Of a stretch of DNA of 64,000 nucleotides, positions 53,122-63,486 are shown in pieces. The stretch comes from Acidovorax sp. NCPPB 4044. Lineage in GTDB: Bacteria; Pseudomonadota; Gammaproteobacteria; Burkholderiales; Burkholderiaceae_C. The stretch lies in NCBI RefSeq assembly GCF_028069655.1, contig NZ_JAMCOS010000001.1, forward strand, positions 2,758,001 through 2,822,000. The letters are read 5' to 3'. The first letter of the stretch is position 1, and each line of letters starts with the position of its first letter. The notes beneath the pieces are model-generated. The model had not been told where the DNA came from. It did not search any database and saw only the letters and a program-made list of their open reading frames with translations. A program made the translations under genes and the position numbers.

Positions 53122-54095
53122 TGGCCGGCGCACGGTGCCTGCGGCCGGCGCTCCGCCGGGCGGCCCTGCTGGCGCTGGCGGCGGGCGCCCTCTTTGGGGG
53201 CACGGCCGGCGCGCGCCCCGCCCACGCGGGCACCTGGGGCCTGTGCGATCGCCCGCCGGAGGCCGGCGCGGCCGAGCAGGACCGGCGCCTGCGCTTCGCC
53301 GCCGCGGTGCAGCAGGCGCTGGACGATTCGGGCCAGACGGTGGCGCTGATCGCCCGCTCCGGCATGGACCTGGGCCGCTTCGGCGTGCTGTATTCGCATG
53401 CCGGCATCGCGCTGCGGTCGCCGGAGACCGGCCGCTGGTCGGTGCGCCAGCTCTATTACGCGTGCGATGCCGCCCGCCCGCGCATCTACGACCAGGGCCT
53501 GCCGGGCTTCGTGCTGGGCGCCGACGGCGTGCGCGCGGGCCATGTGGCCGTGGTGCTGCTGCCGGGGGCCGCCGACGCGGCCCTGGAGCGCGTCGCGCGC
53601 GACCGGGGCACGGCGCTTTCGCTGCTGGCGCAGGACTACAGCGCCAACGCCCATGCCTTCAGCACGCGCTACCAGAACTGCAACCAGTGGGTGGCGGAGA
53701 TGCTGGCCCGCGCGTGGGCCCCGTGGGATGGCGGCGACGGCGCCGGCCCGCCGCGGGCGCAGGCCCAGCGCTGGCTGCGCGCGCAGGGCTATGCGCCGCA
53801 GCCCCTGCCCGCGGGATCGCACGCGCTGATGTTCGCGGCGCATTTCGCGCCGCTGGTGCACGTGGACGACCACCCGCTGCAGGACCTCCAGGCGCTGCGC
53901 TGGCGCACGAGCCTGCCGCGCGACATCGAGGCGTTCGCGCGGCGCCAGGTGCCCGGCGCGCAGCGCATCGGCCTGTGCCACGACACGCGGCAGGCCGTGG
54001 TGCACCGGGGCTGGGCGCCGGACCGGCCCGGGCAGGCCACCGATCCCGGCTGCGCGGCGGCCGGGGGAGACACGGTGGTGGCGCTGGACCGCTGA
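53121..54095 (+). CDS. DUF2145-family exported protein
   Basis: 324 residues. Signal region LLALAAGALFGGTAGARPAHA. Conserved YSHAGIALRSPETGRWSVRQLYY and RYQNCNQWVAEMLARAWAP, with Cys and His placed like those of permuted NlpC/P60 peptidases (Cys in NCNQW, His in SHAGI). Probably a periplasmic amidase-type domain, activity unproven. Coupled to the preceding gene and convergent with trehalase. Confidence 0.72.
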   Translation: MAGARCLRPALRRAALLALAAGALFGGTAGARPAHAGTWGLCDRPPEAGAAEQDRRLRFAAAVQQALDDSGQTVALIARSGMDLGRFGVLYSHAGIALRSPETGRWSVRQLYYACDAARPRIYDQGLPGFVLGADGVRAGHVAVVLLPGAADAALERVARDRGTALSLLAQDYSANAHAFSTRYQNCNQWVAEMLARAWAPWDGGDGAGPPRAQAQRWLRAQGYAPQPLPAGSHALMFAAHFAPLVHVDDHPLQDLQALRWRTSLPRDIEAFARRQVPGAQRIGLCHDTRQAVVHRGWAPDRPGQATDPGCAAAGGDTVVALDR

Positions 54096-54107
54096 CCGGC
54101 GCGCGCG

Positions 54108-55889
54108 CTAGCGGCCGGCGCGCGCTCCAGGGGCCGGGGGCGCCCCCGGCCGCTGCCAGACCGGATCGTGCAGCCACCCCCGCACCACCCCATTGGTCCA
54201 CCCGAACCCGTCCTGCAGCGGGTATTCGCCGCCGTCGCCGCCGACCGAGGTGTCCTGGTGGCGCTCGCACAGCGAGTATTTCTCCACGAGCTTGCCCTCG
54301 CGGGCATACACGTCCTGCACGGTGGTGAGCCAGCGCTCGCGGATGTCGCGGGCCAGTTCGCCGCAGGCCGCGTCGTCGGCGGCATAGCGCTGGAAACCTT
54401 CGGCGCCCATCCACTGCAGCGGCGCCCAGCCGTTGGGCCGGTCCCACTGCTCGCCGCTGGCGGTTTCGGTGGTGGCGAGGCCGCCGCGCACCAGCAGGCG
54501 GCGGCGCACGGTGGCGGCCAGGGCGCTCGCCTGGGCGGGCGTGGCGGTGCCGGTGAAGAGCGGCACCACGGTGGCGGCGGTGAGCGCCGGGCGCGGGCGG
54601 GCGTTCTGCCAGTCGTAGTCGAGGAAGGCGCCGGCCTCGTCGCTCCACAGCACGCGCGCCATGGCGTCGGCGCGGCGCGCGGCGCGGGCGTCGAAGTCGC
54701 GCGCGGTGGCCTCGTCGCCCGCCGCGCGGGACAGGCGCGCGATGGCGGCCTCGCTCGCGTGCAGCAGGGCGTTCAGGTCCACGGGCAGGATGCGCGTGGT
54801 GCAGATGCTGGCCAGGCCCGCGGTGCGCGTGGCCGCGCCGTGGCCGTCGTCCAGCCAGCGCGAGCTGAAGTCCCAGCCCGATTCGGCGGCGGCGCGCAGG
54901 TCGCGGTACACCTCGGCGGCGGGGCGGCTGCAGGCGGCGGCGGTTTCGCGGTCCTCGCGCCAGGATTCCTCGCGCGGGGAGTCGCGGTCGTCCCAGTAGC
55001 GGTTGAGCACGCTGCCATCGGGCAGCGCCACCACGCGGCGGTGCGCGGTGCCCGCGGCCAGACCCTGGGCGCCGTCCATCCAGAAAGCGTATTCGCGCAG
55101 CATCTGCGGCAGGTAGCGCTGCTCGCCCTGCCCGTCGCAGGATTCGCAGAGCGCGGCCATGAGCGCGAAGACGGGGGGCTGCGAGCGGCTCAGGTAGTAG
55201 GTGCGCGTGCCGTTGGGCACGTGGCCGTAGGTGTCGATCAGGTAGGCGAAGTTGTCGGTCATCGCGTGCAGCAGCCGCGGGCGGCCGCTGTGCACGAGGC
55301 CCAGCATGGTGAAGTACGAATCCCAGTAGTACATCTCCACGAAGCGGCCGCCGGGCACCACGTAGGCGTGCGGCAGCTCCAGCAGCGATCCGCGCGCGGG
55401 GTGGTGCGCGGGGTGGCGGGCCAGCTCGTCCCAGAGCGCGTCGATGTGCGCGGCGAGCGGCAGGCCGGGCGGCGCGGTGGAGCGGTCGCAGCCCGGCGCC
55501 GGCGGCACGAAGTGCCGCTGCACGAAACCGGGCAGGTCGAACCCTTCGGCGCCCCGCTCCGCGCGGTAGGCCGCGAGGATGGATTCGGGCGTGGCCTTGG
55601 GGGCGCAATCGACGAAGGTCTTGGAATCGCCGAACACGCGCTCGCGCTGCACGGCGACGAACAGTTCCTCGTAGCGGTCGGCCGGGGAGCGCGTGTCGGG
55701 CTGCGGCATGCGCATCGCCGCGGCGGTGCGCGCCGAGGGCGTGGCGTCGATCGGGCCCACGCCCTCGATGGGCGCGGGGGGCTCGGGCAGGTGCAGCGGG
55801 CGGGTCTCGGGCGAAGGCTGGGACGGCGGCGAGGACGATGGCGAGGACGATGGCGAGGGCTGGGCAGACATGCGCAAGGGTTCGTTCAC
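54108..55889 (-). CDS. treF: alpha,alpha-trehalase
   Basis: 593 residues, glycosyl hydrolase family 37, splitting trehalose to two glucoses. Both signatures are present: VVPGGRFVEMYYWDSYFTML and QWDRPNGWAPLQWMGAEGF. A Ser/Pro-rich lead of about 75 residues has no signal peptide, which suggests a cytoplasmic TreF-like enzyme. The start is GTG 55889 or ATG 55871, and neither has a good ribosome site. Confidence 0.92.
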   Translation of the reverse strand: MNEPLRMSAQPSPSSSPSSSPPSQPSPETRPLHLPEPPAPIEGVGPIDATPSARTAAAMRMPQPDTRSPADRYEELFVAVQRERVFGDSKTFVDCAPKATPESILAAYRAERGAEGFDLPGFVQRHFVPPAPGCDRSTAPPGLPLAAHIDALWDELARHPAHHPARGSLLELPHAYVVPGGRFVEMYYWDSYFTMLGLVHSGRPRLLHAMTDNFAYLIDTYGHVPNGTRTYYLSRSQPPVFALMAALCESCDGQGEQRYLPQMLREYAFWMDGAQGLAAGTAHRRVVALPDGSVLNRYWDDRDSPREESWREDRETAAACSRPAAEVYRDLRAAAESGWDFSSRWLDDGHGAATRTAGLASICTTRILPVDLNALLHASEAAIARLSRAAGDEATARDFDARAARRADAMARVLWSDEAGAFLDYDWQNARPRPALTAATVVPLFTGTATPAQASALAATVRRRLLVRGGLATTETASGEQWDRPNGWAPLQWMGAEGFQRYAADDAACGELARDIRERWLTTVQDVYAREGKLVEKYSLCERHQDTSVGGDGGEYPLQDGFGWTNGVVRGWLHDPVWQRPGAPPAPGARAGR

Positions 55890-56110
55890 GGTGGAAGGCG
55901 GTGGGCCGCGCCCGGCGCCTTACGGCCGAGCAGGTCCCATTGGACACCACCCCCGCGCCGCCCCCGATGCGCCAAACCTGCCGGCGGCCCGTCGGACAGC
56001 GCCCCGCCGGGTCCGCGCGGGGCCGGGGGCCGATACCGGAAAGAAAACGGCCGGAGGCGAACCGGAGCCCCCCGCACGGTGCCGGCCATCCTGCCGCGCC
56101 GGCGGTCAAA

Positions 56111-56156
56111 TTGCTATCTAAAACATAGCAAACTATTCAATGGATCCGGCGGCATG
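56111..56156 (+). repeat. dispersed repeat, copy 9
   Basis: The best copy: TTGCTAT and ATAGCAA arms around an 8-base loop, then ACTATTCAATGGATCC and GGCGGCATG, followed by GAGCGCAAAACACTCC, which resembles the flank of copy 4. It lies between trehalase and the CBS-domain gene. Confidence 0.9.
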
Positions 56157-56185
56157 GAGCGCAAAACACTCCAAACCCGGCGGCC

Positions 56186-56632
56186 TCACCCGCGCTGCTG
56201 CCCGGTGATGTACTGCTCCATCTGCGCGATGAGGAACTGCTGCTCCGATATGACGTCCTTGACGAGATCGCCGATGGAGATGAGGCCCGCCAGCGTGCCG
56301 TCTTCCTCGACCACGGGCAGGTGGCGCAGGCGGTTCTCGCTCATGAGGGCGAGGCACTGGCCGCTTGCCTGCGTGGGCCGCACGAAGCGCACGGCGCGCG
56401 TCATCACCTCGGACACGCGGGTGTCGCCCGAGGTGCGGCCCAGCAGCGCCACCTTGCGGGCGTAATCGCGCTCGGTGACGATGCCCGCGATGGCGCCGCC
56501 CTCCACCACGATCAGCGCGCCGATGCCCTTGTCGGCCATGAGGCGCAGGGCGTCGAGCATCGAGTCGGACGGCGCGATGGTGAAGACCTCCTGGTGGGCC
56601 TTGGATTTGAGGATGTCTGCGACTGCGGTCAT
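56186..56632 (-). CDS. CBS-domain protein
   Basis: 148 residues with two CBS motifs (about residues 8-60 and 75-130): LRLMADKGIGALIVVEGGAIAGIVTERDYARKV and MSENRLRHLPVVEEDGTLAGLISIGDLV. Such proteins bind adenosyl ligands and act as energy or stress sensors. ATG 56632. Same strand as the chemoreceptor, with a 245-base gap showing nothing recognisable. Confidence 0.92.
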   Translation of the reverse strand: MTAVADILKSKAHQEVFTIAPSDSMLDALRLMADKGIGALIVVEGGAIAGIVTERDYARKVALLGRTSGDTRVSEVMTRAVRFVRPTQASGQCLALMSENRLRHLPVVEEDGTLAGLISIGDLVKDVISEQQFLIAQMEQYITGQQRG

Positions 56633-56877
56633 GGGGCCTCCCGGGCTGGTGGTGGTGGTGCTTGCGGTGCTTTCCGGTGCGATGCGATGCGGCGGCCTGC
56701 GCGCATGCGGGCCGGCGGGGGCGCCGCCCGCGCCGCCGCACCGCGCCAGTGTCGGCCCAAGCCGCGCCGCCCGCAACGTGCCCGGCGCCGGCACTGCCGG
56801 GGTGGATACACAGGGTTGCAAAAAACGGCGTCGCCGGTGCGGGTGCGGGCGGGCCGCCCCCTCCCGTCCCCTTCCGG

Positions 56878-58554
56878 TCAGCGCGGTGCGGCCAGCGCCG
56901 GGGCGGCGGGGCGGGCCTGCGCCTGCGCTCCCGCGGCCTTGGCCGCGCGGCGCAGCGCCACCGCGTCGGGCGCGGCGGCGCGGCCGCCCGAGCCGCTGTC
57001 CAGCCGGAACACCTGCACCGCATCGGAGACGGTCTGCGCCTGCCGCTCCAGGTCCATCGCCAGGGCGGCGCTTTCCTCGACCAGCGCGGCGTTCTGCTGG
57101 GTGATGGTGTCCAGCTGCGCCACCGCGGCGTTCACCTGCGAGATGCCCGAGAGCTGCTCGCTGGAGGCGCCGTGGATCTCGCCGATGAGCGCGCCCACGC
57201 GGCGCACGAGGCCCAGCGACTCCTGCATGGTCTTGCGCGCGCTGTCGGTGCGCTGGTTGCCCTCGTCCACGCGCGCGGCCGATTCGTCGATCAGCCCGCG
57301 GATCTCCTTGGCGGCCTCCAGCGTGCGCTGCGAGAGGCTGCGCACCTCGGCCGCCACCACGGCGAAGCCCCGGCCGTGCTCGCCCGCGCGCGCGGCCTCC
57401 ACGGCGGCGTTGAGCGCCAGGATGTTGGTCTGGAAGGCGATGGAGTCGATGAGCCGGGTGATCTCGCCGATGCGCCCGGACGATGCCTGGATCTCGCGCA
57501 TGGTGGCGGCCACGTCGTCCACCGCGCCGCTGGTGCGCTCTGCCACGCCGGTGGCCTGCTGCGCGAGGTCGCTCGCCTGGCGCGCCGATTCGGCGGTCTG
57601 CTGGACGGTGCCGGTGATCTCCTCCATCGACGCGGCGGTCTGCTGCAGGTTGCTGGCCTGGTTCTCGGTGCGCGAGGACAGGTGCTGGTTGCCCTGCGCG
57701 ATCTCGCGGCTCGACAGGCGCATCTTGTCGCTCTCCTGCCGCGCGTCGCGCACGATGGACAGCAGGTTCACGTTGAGCTGGGCCAGCGCCTGCTGCAGAT
57801 CGCCCACCAGGTCGGAACGCGTGACGCGCAGGCTCTGCGTGAGGTCGCCGGCCGCCATGCGGTTGGCCGCGGTCACCATGGCCGCCAGCGGGAGCACGGC
57901 CGCGCGCCGCACGTAGGCGAAGGCGGCCGCCGCCACCGCGGCCGCGGCCAGCCAGGCCAGGGCCGAGAACGCGCCCTGCTCCTCGTCCACCAGCCCCGCC
58001 AGGAAGGCCGCCGCCCACGCCGCCGCGAAGGCCATCGCCACCTTGCCGCCCAGGCCGAAGTCCAGTGCGCCGGCCAGGCGGCCGGCCAGGTTGCGGCGCA
58101 CCAGCCGGCCGCGCCGCAGCACGTGCACGGGCCGCCCGGCCTGCTGCTCGGCGCGCATGCGACCGTAGAGCCGCTCGGCCCCCTCGATCTGCTCGCGCGT
58201 GGCCTCGGTGCGCACCGACATGTAGCCCACGGGGCGGCCGTCTTCCATCAGCGGCGTGACGTTGGCCATCACCCAGTAGTGGTCGCCGTCCTTGCGGCGG
58301 TTCTTCACGGCGGCCGACCAGGGAAGCCCGGCGGCGATGGTCTCCCACATGTCGCGGAAGGCCTCGGGCGGCATGTCGGGGTGGCGGATCATGTTGTGCG
58401 GCTGGCCCAGCAGCTCGGCATGCTCGTAGCCGCTCACCTCCACGAACATGGGGTTGCAGTAGAGGATGCGCCCCTGCAGGTCGGTGGTGGAGACCAGGGT
58501 TTCCCCGCGGGGAAACGGGTATTCACGGGACGAGACGGGGTGGTTGACGCGCAT
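56878..58554 (-). CDS. PAS-domain methyl-accepting chemotaxis protein (Aer-like)
   Basis: 558 residues. PAS domain at about residues 15-120 ([51 protein letters not shown]), two membrane helices near 170-215, HAMP-like segment, then the MCP signalling domain with [46 protein letters not shown]. Energy-taxis receptor resembling Aer. ATG 58554 with AAGGAAGG upstream. Confidence 0.95.
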   Translation of the reverse strand: MRVNHPVSSREYPFPRGETLVSTTDLQGRILYCNPMFVEVSGYEHAELLGQPHNMIRHPDMPPEAFRDMWETIAAGLPWSAAVKNRRKDGDHYWVMANVTPLMEDGRPVGYMSVRTEATREQIEGAERLYGRMRAEQQAGRPVHVLRRGRLVRRNLAGRLAGALDFGLGGKVAMAFAAAWAAAFLAGLVDEEQGAFSALAWLAAAAVAAAAFAYVRRAAVLPLAAMVTAANRMAAGDLTQSLRVTRSDLVGDLQQALAQLNVNLLSIVRDARQESDKMRLSSREIAQGNQHLSSRTENQASNLQQTAASMEEITGTVQQTAESARQASDLAQQATGVAERTSGAVDDVAATMREIQASSGRIGEITRLIDSIAFQTNILALNAAVEAARAGEHGRGFAVVAAEVRSLSQRTLEAAKEIRGLIDESAARVDEGNQRTDSARKTMQESLGLVRRVGALIGEIHGASSEQLSGISQVNAAVAQLDTITQQNAALVEESAALAMDLERQAQTVSDAVQVFRLDSGSGGRAAAPDAVALRRAAKAAGAQAQARPAAPALAAPR

Positions 58555-58884
58555 GGGGCAAAGCCTTCCTTGGGAGAGGTCGTGCGGAATGCCGTGGTGC
58601 GGAACCGCGGCGGCATGCTTTTATGGCCGCTTCCTCGGATTGATGCAATTGGATACATTCATCGGGAAAATGTGTCACATAGCGTCCATCTTGCAAACCG
58701 CCCAGCGCGCCGGGCCTCCGGCTCCCCCGCCCGGGGGCCGCGCAGGGCCGGCCGTGCGGTCCCCGTTCCGGTGCTCTGCGCCGCCGGCGTTGCGGCATGC
58801 GGAACGCCCCCACGCCAGCCGCCCAGCTTCACAAGCCGTTTTCATTCGCCCGGCAGAATCCGCTCACACCCTGCAGCGCCCGCC
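58555..58884. other. divergent promoter region of chemoreceptor and RND operon
   Basis: 330 bases. AAGGAAGG near 58570 is the chemoreceptor ribosome site. No convincing sigma-28 or sigma-70 pair. The less GC-rich patch near 58650-58690 is the likeliest promoter area. No regulator gene lies beside it. Confidence 0.4.
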
Positions 58885-60258
58885 ATGAATCCCACGCACC
58901 CACGCCCTGAATTCCTCCGCCCTGCGTCCCCTGCCCTTTCCCACCTTTCCCGCTGCGCCGCCCCCGATCCCTCCCGCCCTGCCGTCGCCCCCACCGCGCG
59001 GCGCCGCGGCGCCCGGGCGCTGGCCACGACATTCGCCGCCGGAGCGCTGCTGCTGTCGGGCTGCTCGGACAAGGCGGCCAAGCCGCCGCCGCGCGGCCCG
59101 GTGGAAGTGGGCGTGGTCACGCTGCAGCCCGAGCGCCAGTCGGTGACGACCGAGCTGCCCGGCCGCACCAGCGCCTACCTGGTGGCCGAGATCCGCCCGC
59201 AGGTGGGCGGCATCGTGCAGAAGCGCCTCTTCACCGAGGGGGCCGACGTGAAGGCCGGCCAGGTGCTCTACCAGCTCGACCCCGCGCCGTTCGAGGCGGC
59301 CCTTGCGAGCGCCGAGGCATCGCTGGGCCGCGCGCAGGCCACGGCGGGCTCGGCGGAATCGAACGCGCGGCGCAATGCCGAGCTGGCGAAGATCGAGGCC
59401 GTGAGCCGCCAGGTGGCCGACGATAGCCAGGCCACCGCCCAGCAGGCGCGCTCGGACGTGGCCGTGGCGCGCGCGGCCGTGGAGACGGCGCGCATCAACC
59501 TGGGCTACACCCGCATCAAGGCGCCCATCTCGGGCCGCACCGCCATCTCCACGGTGACGCCGGGGGCGCTGGTCACGGCCAGCCAGACCACGGCGCTCAC
59601 CACCGTGTCTCAGGTGGACACGCTCTATGTCGACGTCACGCAGTCCAGCACCGAGGTGCTGCGCTGGAAGAACGACCTCGCCCAGGGCCGCCTGCAGCGC
59701 GCGGGCGACGGCCAGGCGCGCATCCGCCTCAAGCTGGAGGACGGCAGCACCTACGCGCAGCCGGGCCGGCTGCAGTTCAGCGGCGTGACGGTGAACCCCA
59801 CCACGGGCGCGATCACGCTGCGCGGCGTGGTGCCCAACCCCGACGGGCTGCTGATGCCCGGCATGTACGTGCGCGCGGTGCTGGAGACGGGCGTGAACGA
59901 GCAGGCGCTGCTCGTGCCCCAGCAGGGCGTGGCGCGCGACACCGCCGGCAACGCGAGCGTGCTGGTGGTGGGCGCGCAGGACAAGGTGGAGCGCCGCGGC
60001 ATCCAGGTGGGGGCGGCCGTGGGCAACCGCTGGGCGGCGACGGCCGGCCTGGCCGCGGGCGACCGCATCGTGGTGGACGGGCTGCAGCGCATCAAGGTGG
60101 GCGACACGGTCAAGCCCGTGGAGGTGCAGATCAAGCCGCAGGGCGGCAGCGGTGGCACCGCCGCACCGGGAACGACGGCCTCTTCTCCTGCGGCAGGGCC
60201 GGCCTCCGCGCCGGCATCCACCGCGGCCTCGGCCCCCGCCCCGGCGGCCTCGCGCTGA
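58885..60258 (+). CDS. RND efflux periplasmic adaptor (membrane fusion protein)
   Basis: 457 residues. The lipoprotein signal ends AAGALLLSGC (about residue 57), after an unusually long lead. AcrA-like order: VTTELPGRTSAYLVAEIRPQVGGIVQKRLFTEGADVKAGQVLYQLDP lipoyl half, alpha-helical hairpin, second lipoyl half (LGYTRIKAPISGRTAISTVTPGALV), barrel domain, and an Ala/Pro-rich tail of about 40 residues. ATG 58885. It is the first gene of a three-gene RND efflux operon, 12 bases before the pump gene. Confidence 0.93.
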   Translation: MNPTHPRPEFLRPASPALSHLSRCAAPDPSRPAVAPTARRRGARALATTFAAGALLLSGCSDKAAKPPPRGPVEVGVVTLQPERQSVTTELPGRTSAYLVAEIRPQVGGIVQKRLFTEGADVKAGQVLYQLDPAPFEAALASAEASLGRAQATAGSAESNARRNAELAKIEAVSRQVADDSQATAQQARSDVAVARAAVETARINLGYTRIKAPISGRTAISTVTPGALVTASQTTALTTVSQVDTLYVDVTQSSTEVLRWKNDLAQGRLQRAGDGQARIRLKLEDGSTYAQPGRLQFSGVTVNPTTGAITLRGVVPNPDGLLMPGMYVRAVLETGVNEQALLVPQQGVARDTAGNASVLVVGAQDKVERRGIQVGAAVGNRWAATAGLAAGDRIVVDGLQRIKVGDTVKPVEVQIKPQGGSGGTAAPGTTASSPAAGPASAPASTAASAPAPAASR

Positions 60259-60270
60259 GGACGCCCCGCC

Positions 60271-63200
60271 ATGGCCCAGTTCTTCATCAACCGGCCCATC
60301 TTCGCGTGGGTCATCGCCATCGTCATCATGCTCGCGGGGGCGATGTCGATCCGCTCGCTGCCGCTGGAGCAGTACCCCGACATCGCGCCGCCGCGCGTGT
60401 CCATCAGCGCCACGTACACGGGCGCCTCGGCCAAGACGGTGGAGGAGTCGGTCACGCAGGTGATCGAGCAGCAGCTCAAGGGGCTGGACAACCTCATCTA
60501 CATGGGCTCCACCAGCGACGCCTCGGGCGGCTCGCGCACCACGCTCACCTTCAATGCCGGCACCAACATCGACGTGGCCCAGGTGCAGGTGCAGAACAAG
60601 CTGCAGCAGGCCATGTCGCGCCTGCCGCCGGCCGTGCAGAGCCGCGGCGTGACGGTGACCAAGGGCGGCAACGACTACCTGATGATCATCACCTTCACCT
60701 CGCCCGACCCGTCGGTGACGCAGGTGGACATCGGCGACTACATCTCCAGCAACCTGGTGGACGTGATCAGCCGCATCGACGGCGTGGGCGACGTGGCCAC
60801 GCTCGGCACGCCCTACGCGATGCGCGTGTGGATGGACCCGGCCAAACTGGAGAAATTCGCGCTCATGCCCTCCGACGTGGGCAACGCCATCAACGCGCAG
60901 AACGCGCAGGTCTCGGCCGGGCAGCTGGGCGCCCTGCCCGCCGTGGGCGAGCAGCAGCTCAACGCCACCATCACCGCGCGCAGCAAGCTGCAAAGCCGCG
61001 AGGAGTTCGAGAACATCGTGCTCAAGGTGGCCACCGACGGCTCGATCGTGCGCCTGAAGGACGTGGCGCGCATCGAGCTGGGCGCCGAGAACCTCACCAT
61101 CACCTCGCGCCTGAACGGCCAGCCCGGCGCGGGCATGGGCGTGGTGCTGGCCGACGGCGCCAACGCCATGGCCGTGGCCGAGGCGGTGAACGCCAAGATC
61201 GCCGAGCTGCGGCCGTTCTTCCCCTACCAGCTCAAGCCCTTCACGAGCTACGACACCACGCCCTTCGTGGACGCCTCCATCAACGAGGTGATCAAGGCGC
61301 TGGCCGAGGCCATGCTGCTCGTGGTGCTGGTGATGTACCTCTTCCTGCAGAACTTCCGCGCCACGCTGATCCCCGCGATCGCCGTGCCGGTGGTGCTGCT
61401 GGGCACCTTCGGCGTGCTCTCGGCCGCGGGCTATTCGATCAACACGCTCACCATGTTCGCCATGGTGCTGGCCATCGGCCTGCTGGTGGACGATGCCATC
61501 GTGGTGGTGGAGAACGTCGAGCGCGTGATGAGCGAGGAAGGTCTGCCCCCGAAGGAAGCCACGCGCAAGTCGATGGCCGAGATCACGCCCGCGCTGGTGG
61601 GCATCGCGCTCACGCTCTCGGCGGTGTTCATCCCGATGGCGTTCTTCGGCGGCTCCACGGGGGTGATCTACCGGCAGTTCTCGATCACCATCGTCTCGGC
61701 CATGGTGCTGTCGGTGCTGGTGGCGCTCACGCTCACGCCGGCGCTCTGCGCCACCCTGCTCAAGCCCATCCCCAAGGGCCAGCACAGCCCGCACGGCGGC
61801 ACGCCGCGGCGCGGGCCGCTGGGCTGGGTGGACCGCTTCTTCACGGGCTTCAACCACCGCTTCGACCGCACGGCCGACGGCTACCAGCGCGGCGTGGGCC
61901 GCACCGTGCGCCGCGGCGGCCGCATGATGCTCATCTATGCGCTGATCGTGGGCGGCATGGCGGTGCTGTTCATGCGCCTGCCCACCGCCTTCCTGCCCAA
62001 CGAGGACCAGGGCGCCGTGCAGGTGCAGATCACGCTGCCCGCGGGCTCGTCCAACACGCGCCTGCAGGCCGTGATGGCCGAGGTGCAGAAATACTTCGCC
62101 GCGCAGCCCGACGTGGTGAGCTTCAACTCGATCACCGGCTCCAACGGCGACCAGAGTTCGGCGCGCGGCTTCGTGCGGCTCAAGGACTGGAGCGAGCGCC
62201 CCCTGGCCTCGCAGAGCGCCGACGCCATCGCGCGCAAGGCCACGGCCGACCTGCGCAGGATCCGCGACGCGCGCATCTTCGTGATCCTGCCGCCGGCCGT
62301 GCGCGGCCTGGGCGCCAACGCGGGCTTCAACTTCCACCTGAAGGACCTCAACAGCGTGGGCCACGACGCGCTCGTGGCCGCGCGCGACAAGGTGCTGCAG
62401 CTGGCCGGCCAGCATGCCGAGCTGTCGAACGTGCGCAGCAACAACCCCGACGACACCTCGCAGCTGGGCGTGGCCATCGACGACGCCAAGGCCGGCGCGC
62501 TGGGCCTGGCCACGGCCGACATCAACAGCACGCTGTCGAGCGCCATCGGCGGCACCTACGTGAACGACTTCCTGAACAAGGGCCGCGTCAAGCGCGTGTA
62601 CATGCAGGGCGACGCGCCCTACCGCATGCTGCCGCAGGACATCGGCCCCTGGACGGTGCGCAACAACCTGGGCCAGATGGTGCCGTTCTCGTCGTTCTCC
62701 AGCACCAGCTGGACCTACGGCTCGCCGCAGCTGCAGCGCTACAACGGCAGCCCGAGCTACGAGTTCGTGGGCGACGCGGCCACGGGCGTCAGTTCGGGCG
62801 CGGCCATGGCGGCGGTGGACGACATCATGAAGGAGATGCCCCCGGGCATCGGCTACGAATGGACGGGCGCCTCGTTCCAGGAGCGGCTCTCGGGCTCGCA
62901 GGCGCCGGTGCTCTACGCCGTCTCGATCCTGTTCGTGTTCCTCTGCCTCGCGGCGCTGTACGAGAGCTGGTCGGTGCCGTTCTCGGTGATCCTGGTGGTG
63001 CCGCTGGGCATCGTGGGCGCGCTGCTGGGCATCGGCATCCGCGGGCTGTCGAACGACGTGTACTTCCAGGTGGGGCTGCTCACCACCGTGGGGCTGTCGT
63101 CCAAGAACGCCATCCTGATCGTGGAGTTCGCCACCCAGCTGCAGGCCCAGGGCAAGAGCGTGATCGACGCCACGCTCGAGGCCGTGCGCCTGCGGCTGCG

Positions 63201-63486
63201 GCCCATCCTGATGACCTCTCTGGCCTTCGGCTTCGGCGTGCTGCCGCTGGCCATCGGCACCGGCGCGGGCGCGGGCGGGCGGCAGGCCATCGGCACCGCG
63301 GTGCTGGGCGGCATGGTTTCCGCCACGGTGCTGGGCATCTTCTTCGTGCCGGTGTTCTTCGTGCTGATCCGCAGCTTCTTCGCCAACCGCGCGGCCCGCG
63401 CCGACGCGGGAACGCCCCCGGGCGATGCGGGCGGCACGCCGCCGCCCGCCGGCCCGGCCAGCCCCGCCCACGGAGCCTCCGCATGA
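60271..63486 (+). CDS. RND multidrug efflux pump (HAE1 family, AcrB-like)
   Basis: 1071 residues, full length. Inner-membrane proton-driven transporter of hydrophobic drugs. Opens [40 protein letters not shown], and the proton-relay Asp pair is in [22 protein letters not shown]. Later helices include [32 protein letters not shown] short Ala/Pro/Gly tail ends the protein. The stop overlaps the start of the outer-membrane factor gene (ATGA). Confidence 0.96.
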   Translation: MAQFFINRPIFAWVIAIVIMLAGAMSIRSLPLEQYPDIAPPRVSISATYTGASAKTVEESVTQVIEQQLKGLDNLIYMGSTSDASGGSRTTLTFNAGTNIDVAQVQVQNKLQQAMSRLPPAVQSRGVTVTKGGNDYLMIITFTSPDPSVTQVDIGDYISSNLVDVISRIDGVGDVATLGTPYAMRVWMDPAKLEKFALMPSDVGNAINAQNAQVSAGQLGALPAVGEQQLNATITARSKLQSREEFENIVLKVATDGSIVRLKDVARIELGAENLTITSRLNGQPGAGMGVVLADGANAMAVAEAVNAKIAELRPFFPYQLKPFTSYDTTPFVDASINEVIKALAEAMLLVVLVMYLFLQNFRATLIPAIAVPVVLLGTFGVLSAAGYSINTLTMFAMVLAIGLLVDDAIVVVENVERVMSEEGLPPKEATRKSMAEITPALVGIALTLSAVFIPMAFFGGSTGVIYRQFSITIVSAMVLSVLVALTLTPALCATLLKPIPKGQHSPHGGTPRRGPLGWVDRFFTGFNHRFDRTADGYQRGVGRTVRRGGRMMLIYALIVGGMAVLFMRLPTAFLPNEDQGAVQVQITLPAGSSNTRLQAVMAEVQKYFAAQPDVVSFNSITGSNGDQSSARGFVRLKDWSERPLASQSADAIARKATADLRRIRDARIFVILPPAVRGLGANAGFNFHLKDLNSVGHDALVAARDKVLQLAGQHAELSNVRSNNPDDTSQLGVAIDDAKAGALGLATADINSTLSSAIGGTYVNDFLNKGRVKRVYMQGDAPYRMLPQDIGPWTVRNNLGQMVPFSSFSSTSWTYGSPQLQRYNGSPSYEFVGDAATGVSSGAAMAAVDDIMKEMPPGIGYEWTGASFQERLSGSQAPVLYAVSILFVFLCLAALYESWSVPFSVILVVPLGIVGALLGIGIRGLSNDVYFQVGLLTTVGLSSKNAILIVEFATQLQAQGKSVIDATLEAVRLRLRPILMTSLAFGFGVLPLAIGTGAGAGGRQAIGTAVLGGMVSATVLGIFFVPVFFVLIRSFFANRAARADAGTPPGDAGGTPPPAGPASPAHGASA

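Noticed and set aside
58555..58660. Sigma-28 flagellar promoter for the chemoreceptor
   Set aside because: A TAAAAGC stretch is present on the minus strand but no GCCGATAA-like partner at the right distance.
56662..58884. 740-residue N-terminal extension of the RND adaptor frame
   Set aside because: It runs antisense through the chemoreceptor gene. The lipoprotein signal shows that the real start is at 58885.
58864..63471. 1535-residue minus-strand open frame opposite the RND operon
   Set aside because: Repetitive His/Arg/Gly-rich shadow of the pump genes with no domain.
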